Shown: positions 61,001 through 64,000 of the stretch, piece after piece | How the letters are laid out: every line of letters starts with the position of its first letter | Numbering within the stretch: the first letter of the stretch is position 1 | Origin: an uncultured Prevotellaceae bacterium | GTDB lineage: Bacteria; Bacteroidota; Bacteroidia; Bacteroidales; Bacteroidaceae | DNA: 64,000 bases | Assembly (NCBI GenBank): GCA_947307015.1 | Contig: CAMZHV010000009.1 | Location: 1 to 64,000 of the forward strand | Reading direction: 5' to 3' | Translations under genes and position numbers: made by a program | The notes under the pieces: model-generated | The model's input: only the letters and a program-made list of their open reading frames with translations | What the model was told of the DNA's origin: nothing | The model's database searches: none

Positions 61001-61250
61001 ACGAGGGATGGCTCGCAATCCATCCTGCATAGCGGCCTGTCTTGAGACCCGCCTGACGGATGAAGGGGGTGAGCAGACGGTCGGCGTCGTAGTCGAGGAG
61101 CATACGGGCGTTGCCGTCCAGCGCCGTCTTCAGCGGGCCTTCGAGTAAGGTCACTTCGCTGAGGTCAAAATGCTCGGGATAAAGCTCGCTTTGTCCAAAA
61201 GCTGTCATTGGCAGCAATGACAGCATGAAAATCAATAGCTTATGATTCAT
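58083..61250 (-). CDS. Secreted GH127 beta-L-arabinofuranosidase
   Basis: 1055 residues with a signal peptide. The (alpha/alpha)6 barrel of GH127 (formerly DUF1680) spans about 25-460, with zinc/catalytic residues E357 and C359 (GPESCNSNN) and C426-C427 (MWCCVGTGMENHS). The beta domains after about 460 include a region resembling DUF4986, and another (GNNLSRSSGASYLWWLNG) of the kind found at the end of such proteins. A tail IYGLDGVARPTLHSGVNIVGHRK suggests secretion or surface attachment. GH127 removes beta-L-arabinofuranosyl groups from plant glycoproteins. It complements GH43 and GH51 in arabinose release. Confidence 0.92.
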   Translation of the reverse strand: MNHKLLIFMLSLLPMTAFGQSELYPEHFDLSEVTLLEGPLKTALDGNARMLLDYDADRLLTPFIRQAGLKTGRYAGWIASHPSFSNWGLSDWSLEGHVGGHYLSALAMAYAAERDEALRASLKERLDYCVEVLKDCQDAYASNTTGLRGFIGGQPINQVWTGLYANDLTEFRKYGGWVPFYCQHKVLAGLRDAWVYGGNETARECFHGLADWAVNVISKLSESDMQAVLGWEHGGMNETLADAFVLFNDMKYLEAAKRYSHQYEINGMQGTPYNTHFLDNQHANTQVPKFIGFERVWKQYAKAKPSANMNTYRTAVFNFWDDVATHRTVCIGGNSTSEHFFDIANGQRYINDIDGPESCNSNNMLKLTEALFDDTHEARYTDFYEGTMLNHILSTRDPQTGGYVYFTTLRPQGYRIYSQVNQGMWCCVGTGMENHSKYGHFIYTHEGTSTLYVNLFVPSELKSESFGIRQETLFPYIDASRSDAPTPLSAVTELTVTRAGSYTIALRHPAWAGAEYAVKVNGETIETAVTEGVASYVSINREWAEGDRITLWLPMTVRYEECPGLKDYIAFKFGPVLLAAKTTAATEAEAQETGLEYERLQNEYGGEGRMDHAPGSRASSKDLSSAPLLIGDRADVLGRITPADPTRLHFTIEAASEQSKGQWTTLTLEPFFGIHHARYACYWYQATAEDYMQSDMGRADAEAAALNARTLDFVATGEQQSEAGHQYKYSSDSSTGSYNGETYRDARANGFIQYVLSNPDGLTQGLAIMLRLTTADKGRQGFVSIDGTKIADITVASSFKGQDSKGFYNLELPIPTELMLKADGTPKSEITFRLTASSTTPIPGLYYVRLVKDYNDLSYIFRAEDWVTGDPNRVAQSNISYDNEANSITVRASGSNNVALMLDWQHNDYEINAAQKFLIVKGNNLSRSSGASYLWWLNGVNKGSQVAPTTTRVATDGDLIVAWDMTRSNLDANNTGDRFSVCQGQTIFGLTSTTGSSVIKNIGFYESVADFENATAITAAAPEASAARIYGLDGVARPTLHSGVNIVGHRKVAVR

Positions 61251-61288
61251 AATATAAATGTTTAGTTGAATACGATTTCACGCTTCAC

Positions 61289-61792
61289 TCACCTCATGCG
61301 CGGCCGCTCGTTCTCATCCTTGAAAGCCGCCACGCCCTCGGCATCCATGACCACGAGTGTCGGGTCGTAGCCGTCAGGGGTGAAGAACATCACGGCTCCC
61401 GTCGGCAGCATCCATTGATAGCCACGTTCTGTCTCGTCGAAGACTTCGCCGTAGCGCACCTGCAACGAGTCGAGGTAGTCGTTCTGCGAGACATGCTTCG
61501 GCTGCACCATGATGCGGTATACGGTGCGCGTATGTTTCGTGTAGCTGACCTGCACATAGCTGCTGTGCCCGCAGACAGTGCCTTGAAAGATGAACTGCGA
61601 CTCGTTGCCAAGACGTTTTTTGAGCACGAAACCATGCTTTTGCAGTACCTCAGAGAACTCGTAGATATCGCCTTTCACCTCTAAACCTTCAAACAGGATA
61701 TGAGTGGGCTTCGTAATTGCCGCGCTGTCGCTTTGCGCATTGAGCGTCGCAGCGGACAGCAACAGGAGGAGTGACGTGAGTAGTGTTTTCAT
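61289..61792 (-). CDS. Secreted protein of unknown function
   Basis: 167 residues. The ATG at 61792 opens a signal peptide (MKTLLTSLLLLLSAATLNAQ); the longer in-frame start at 61885 would hide it and lies beyond a -7 box. The mature protein (HILFEGLEVKGDIYEFSEVLQKHGFVLKKRL...FQGTVCGHSSYVQVSYT) looks like a compact alpha/beta fold with repeated strands. I recognise it as a type often annotated hypothetical in Bacteroidales but know no function. One Cys. It has its own promoter and stands divergent from the nitroreductase gene. Confidence 0.7.
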   Translation of the reverse strand: MKTLLTSLLLLLSAATLNAQSDSAAITKPTHILFEGLEVKGDIYEFSEVLQKHGFVLKKRLGNESQFIFQGTVCGHSSYVQVSYTKHTRTVYRIMVQPKHVSQNDYLDSLQVRYGEVFDETERGYQWMLPTGAVMFFTPDGYDPTLVVMDAEGVAAFKDENERPRMR

Positions 61793-61827
61793 TTTGTAAG
61801 TCGTGTTTGGTTGACGTTTTCGTGCCA

Positions 61828-61835
61828 CAAAAATA
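61828..61835 (-). promoter_or_regulatory. -7 box of the secreted unknown gene
   Basis: Reverse-strand TATTTTTG, leader about 30 nt; no -33 match at the usual distance. Confidence 0.45.
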
Positions 61836-61913
61836 CACATTATTTTATTATGGCGCGCATTTTTTACGCCTTTTTCACGTTTCAACCCCTCATTTTTCCC
61901 TTTTCTGACAAAA

Positions 61914-61948
61914 ACTTCAAGCTTTCAACTTTAAACTTTAAACTTTTT
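61914..61948. repeat. Five-unit heptamer array (ACTTTAA type)
   Basis: ACTTCAA, GCTTTCA, ACTTTAA twice, ACTTTTT. It ends 2 bp before the -7 box at 61951. Same unit, unit number and distance as at 5907-5951. Confidence 0.8.
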
Positions 61949-61950
61949 CG

Positions 61951-61958
61951 TACCTTTG
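61951..61958 (+). promoter_or_regulatory. -7 box of the nitroreductase gene
   Basis: TACCTTTG with a leader of about 55 nt, which carries a second heptamer array. Confidence 0.6.
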
Positions 61959-61978
61959 CCCGCAAATACATATTTTTC

Positions 61979-62018
61979 ACTTTTTCATTTTTCACTTTTC
62001 ACTCTTCATTTTTCACTT
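61979..62018. repeat. Heptamer array (AYTTTTC) in the nitroreductase leader
   Basis: One 8-bp unit (ACTTTTTC) then ATTTTTC, ACTTTTC, ACTCTTC, ATTTTTC and a partial ACTT, ending 2 bp before the ATG at 62021. No Shine-Dalgarno-like sequence is present in it. Confidence 0.7.
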
Positions 62019-62020
62019 AT

Positions 62021-62755
62021 ATGATCTCCACCCGCCGCACCATCCGCCACTATACTGCCCGCGAGGTCGAACCAGCACTGCTCGACCGCCTGCTCACCGA
62101 GGCTGCACGCACACAAACCATGGGCAACCTGCAACTCTACAGCGTCGTTGTCACCCGCTCTGCCGAAGGCAAGGCTGCACTGGCACCCGCCCATTTCAAC
62201 CAACCCATGGTGACACAGGCGCCTGTCGTGCTGACCATCTGCGCCGACTTCCGCCGCACCACGGCTTGGGCCAACTGCCGCAAGGCCGATCCTGGCTACG
62301 ACAACCTGCTCAGCTTCATGAACGCCGCCACCGACGCGCTGCTCTACACGCAGACCTTCTGCAACCTCGCCGAGGATGCAGGACTCGGCTTATGCTTCCT
62401 CGGCACCACGATCTACAGCCCGCAGGGCATCATCGACGCCCTCCACCTGCCACAGCTCGTCTTCCCCGTAGCAGCCCTCACGATAGGTTGGCCAGCCGAG
62501 AATCCGCCGCAGACAGATCGCCTGCCTTTCGAGAGCTTCGTACACGACGAGACTTACCACGACCCGTCGCCCGCTGACATCGATCGTTTCTACGCTGCCA
62601 AGGAGGCGCTACCTGACAATCAGGAGTTTGTGCGAATCAACAACAAAGAGACGCTCGCGCAGATCTTCACCGACATCCGCTACACCCGCAAGGACAACGA
62701 GCTCCTTTCCACAAACTTCCTCGAAGCCCTCCGAATGCAAGGTTTCTTCAAATAA
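62021..62755 (+). CDS. Nitroreductase-family NAD(P)H:FMN oxidoreductase
   Basis: 244 residues. The ISTRRTIRHYTAREVEPALLDRLLTEAARTQTMGNLQLYSVVV start and the DALLYTQTFCNLAEDAGLGLCFLGTTIY block are the typical FMN-binding elements. The C-terminal VAALTIGWPAENP is the closing flavin contact. Nfr/NfsA-type enzymes reduce nitroaromatics, quinones or flavins. I chose the ATG at 62021; a start at 61811 would read through the promoter. The gene after it begins 114 bp downstream, beyond a heptamer array. Confidence 0.88.
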   Translation: MISTRRTIRHYTAREVEPALLDRLLTEAARTQTMGNLQLYSVVVTRSAEGKAALAPAHFNQPMVTQAPVVLTICADFRRTTAWANCRKADPGYDNLLSFMNAATDALLYTQTFCNLAEDAGLGLCFLGTTIYSPQGIIDALHLPQLVFPVAALTIGWPAENPPQTDRLPFESFVHDETYHDPSPADIDRFYAAKEALPDNQEFVRINNKETLAQIFTDIRYTRKDNELLSTNFLEALRMQGFFK

Positions 62756-62759
62756 AATC

Positions 62760-62871
62760 CCATCGTCCATTCTCCATTATCCATTCTCCATTGTCCATTG
62801 TCCATTATCCATTCTCCATTTTCCATTCTCCATTATCCATTATCCATTTTCCATTGTCCATTCTCCATTTT
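62760..62871 (+). repeat. CCATTNT heptamer array, 15 exact units plus one variant
   Basis: A variant unit CCATCGT at 62760-62766 is followed by 15 exact tandem CCATTNT units at 62767-62871. Six positions never vary and the sixth position takes C, A, C, G, G, A, C, T, C, A, A, T, G, C, T in order. The array fills almost the whole gap between the nitroreductase stop (62755) and the symporter, contains no stop codon in any forward frame, and its last two bases are part of the symporter's TTG start. Confidence 0.95.
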
Positions 62872-64000
62872 GAATAAGCTTCCCCTCCTCGCCCGCATCG
62901 TCATCGCCATCGCCCTCGGCGTGCTCCTCGGTCGCCTCTTGCCCGAGTGGTTAGTGGCTGTGTTTACGACGTTCAACGCCGTGTTCTCGTCGTTCCTGAA
63001 GTTCCTCATCCCGCTCATCATCGTGGGTTTAGTGATGCCCGCCATTGCCGACATTGGTCGTTCGGCTGGCCGCCTGCTCCTCTTCACCGTGTGCATCGCC
63101 TACGGTAGCACGGTGCTGTCCGGCCTCTTCTCCTACGGCGTCTCGGATGCGGTCTTTCCCCATCTCATCACGCCCTCATCTCAACTCTCAGCGCTCAGCA
63201 CGCAATCCTCCTCCATACCTCCCTACTTCACCCTCGCCATCCCGCCGCTTTTGGATGTCATGACCGCCCTCGTGCTGGCCTTCGTGGCTGGCCTCGGCAT
63301 GGCATACCTCGGACTGCCGCGGCTGAAAGGTGTTGCCGACGATTTTAAAGTGCTCGTTGAGAAGACTATAGGCATCGCCGTCATCCCTCTCCTACCCCTC
63401 TATATCTTTGGCATATTCCTTGAGATGACGCGCACAGGTCAGGCTTGGCACATCATCATGACCTTTGCCGCCATCATCGGCGTCATCTTCGCTATGCACA
63501 TCGTCCTGCTGCTCGTGCAGTACTGCATTGCAGGCCTGGTGACGCGCCGCAACCCGCTGCGCCTCCTGGCCACGATGCTCCCCGCCTACTTCACCGCCCT
63601 CGGCACCTCGTCGAGCGCTGCCACCATCCCCGTGACCAAGATGCAGGCGGTGAAGATGGGCGTCCCCGAGGACATCGCCAGCTTCACCGTGCCCCTCTGC
63701 GCAACCATACACATGAGCGGTTCGTGCATGAAGATTACCGCTTGTGCCGTAGCCCTCATGCTCATGCAGAGCATGACGTTCACCACACCGATGTTCATAG
63801 GTTTCGTGCTCATGCTCGGCGTGATGATGGTCGCTTCCCCCGGCGTCCCCGGCGGTGCCATCATGGCCTCCCTCGGCGTTCTCTCCTCCATGTTGGGCTT
63901 CGGCGAACAGGACTGCGCGCTGATGATTGCCCTCTACATCGCCATGGACAGCTTCGGCACAGCTTGCAACGTGACGGGCGACGGCGCCATATCGCTTATC
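62870..64000 (+). CDS. Dicarboxylate/amino acid:cation symporter (DAACS), 3' end outside window
   Basis: 377 codons are visible to the window edge. NKLPLLARIVIAIALGVLLGRLLPEW is the normal N-terminus of this family, minus its usual Met: the codon before Asn is TTG (62870-62872), preceded by the CCATTNT array. Hallmarks are TALGTSSSAATIPVT (hairpin HP1), PLCATIHMSGSCMKIT and YIAMDSFGTACNVTGDGAI (HP2 and TM8). It would import C4-dicarboxylates, glutamate or serine/threonine with Na+ or H+. The unusual start and lack of ribosome-binding site are noteworthy; the frame stays open upstream through the whole array to 62756. Confidence 0.88.
   Translation, partial: MNKLPLLARIVIAIALGVLLGRLLPEWLVAVFTTFNAVFSSFLKFLIPLIIVGLVMPAIADIGRSAGRLLLFTVCIAYGSTVLSGLFSYGVSDAVFPHLITPSSQLSALSTQSSSIPPYFTLAIPPLLDVMTALVLAFVAGLGMAYLGLPRLKGVADDFKVLVEKTIGIAVIPLLPLYIFGIFLEMTRTGQAWHIIMTFAAIIGVIFAMHIVLLLVQYCIAGLVTRRNPLRLLATMLPAYFTALGTSSSAATIPVTKMQAVKMGVPEDIASFTVPLCATIHMSGSCMKITACAVALMLMQSMTFTTPMFIGFVLMLGVMMVASPGVPGGAIMASLGVLSSMLGFGEQDCALMIALYIAMDSFGTACNVTGDGAISLI

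Noticed and set aside
62760-62871. CRISPR array
   Set aside because: The unit is 7 bp with no spacers and no cas genes are near.
1-64000. tRNA or rRNA genes
   Set aside because: No cloverleaf with a GTTCGA-type T-loop or rRNA segment was seen in the intergenic gaps, nearly all of which are under 350 bp.

Overview
The window looks like a chromosomal segment of a gut- or rumen-type Bacteroidales, most likely Prevotellaceae. The signs are Bacteroidota-type promoters (-7 TAnnTTTG, in several cases with a -33 TTTG about 20 bp upstream), a SusC/SusD pair, the nusB-yajC-ybbR-coaE-DUF5606 and rpsF-rpsR-rplI operons, a PUR-alpha-like DUF3276 gene, an RprX/RprY-type two-component pair, a C10 (streptopain-like) protease, a BspA-type surface protein remnant and many secreted glycan-degrading enzymes. 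The species assignment is inference.

Layout. 1-5.8 kb: the edge of an AAA ATPase, a broken BspA-like gene, an orphan HicB-like antitoxin, an RND efflux pump without partner genes, and an acyl-CoA thioesterase. 5.9-7.9 kb: an ABC/AAA-type ATPase followed by a DUF4435 (TOPRIM-like) protein, a two-gene arrangement resembling PARIS-type phage defence. 7.9-20 kb: pectin/arabinan enzymes (PL11, GH97, GH43, GH51) interrupted by dnaA and an MCE protein/amidase operon. 20-25.5 kb: glycosyltransferase, mtaB, a small acidic lipoprotein, ribosomal proteins and a small membrane protein. 25-32 kb: two-component system, sialidase and the nusB operon. 32-39 kb: DUF3276, purL, paired half-size chromate transporters, an aldo/keto reductase and a deleted M6-protease relic. 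39-51 kb: comEC, rpe and a SusCD locus whose partner enzyme is a C10 protease. 51-58 kb: a PurF-like protein lacking the usual catalytic Cys, TrkH, SulP, a POT transporter and purN. 58-64 kb: GH127, a secreted unknown, nitroreductase, and a dicarboxylate symporter cut by the window end.

How genes work together: PL11, GH97, GH43, GH51 and GH127 would depolymerise rhamnogalacturonan and its arabinan/galactan side chains. They lie apart from the SusCD pair, which sits instead with a lipoprotein and a cysteine protease. purL, the PurF-like gene and purN serve purine synthesis but lie in separate units.

The most unusual structure is a dispersed family of C/G-rich palindromic elements. Each is two hairpin arms in inverted orientation flanking a variable spacer. 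They are embedded in frame in an RND pump and in purL, supply the purL stop codon and both ends of a chromate transporter, and fill the spacer between the two-component genes. Two arms 33 kb apart match at 34 of 35 bases. A second layer of structure is a set of short arrays with 7- or 8-bp periods in gene leaders and spacers, including one 5-unit array placed exactly 2 bp upstream of a -7 box at two loci 56 kb apart, and a 15-unit CCATTNT array that runs into the start codon of the last gene.
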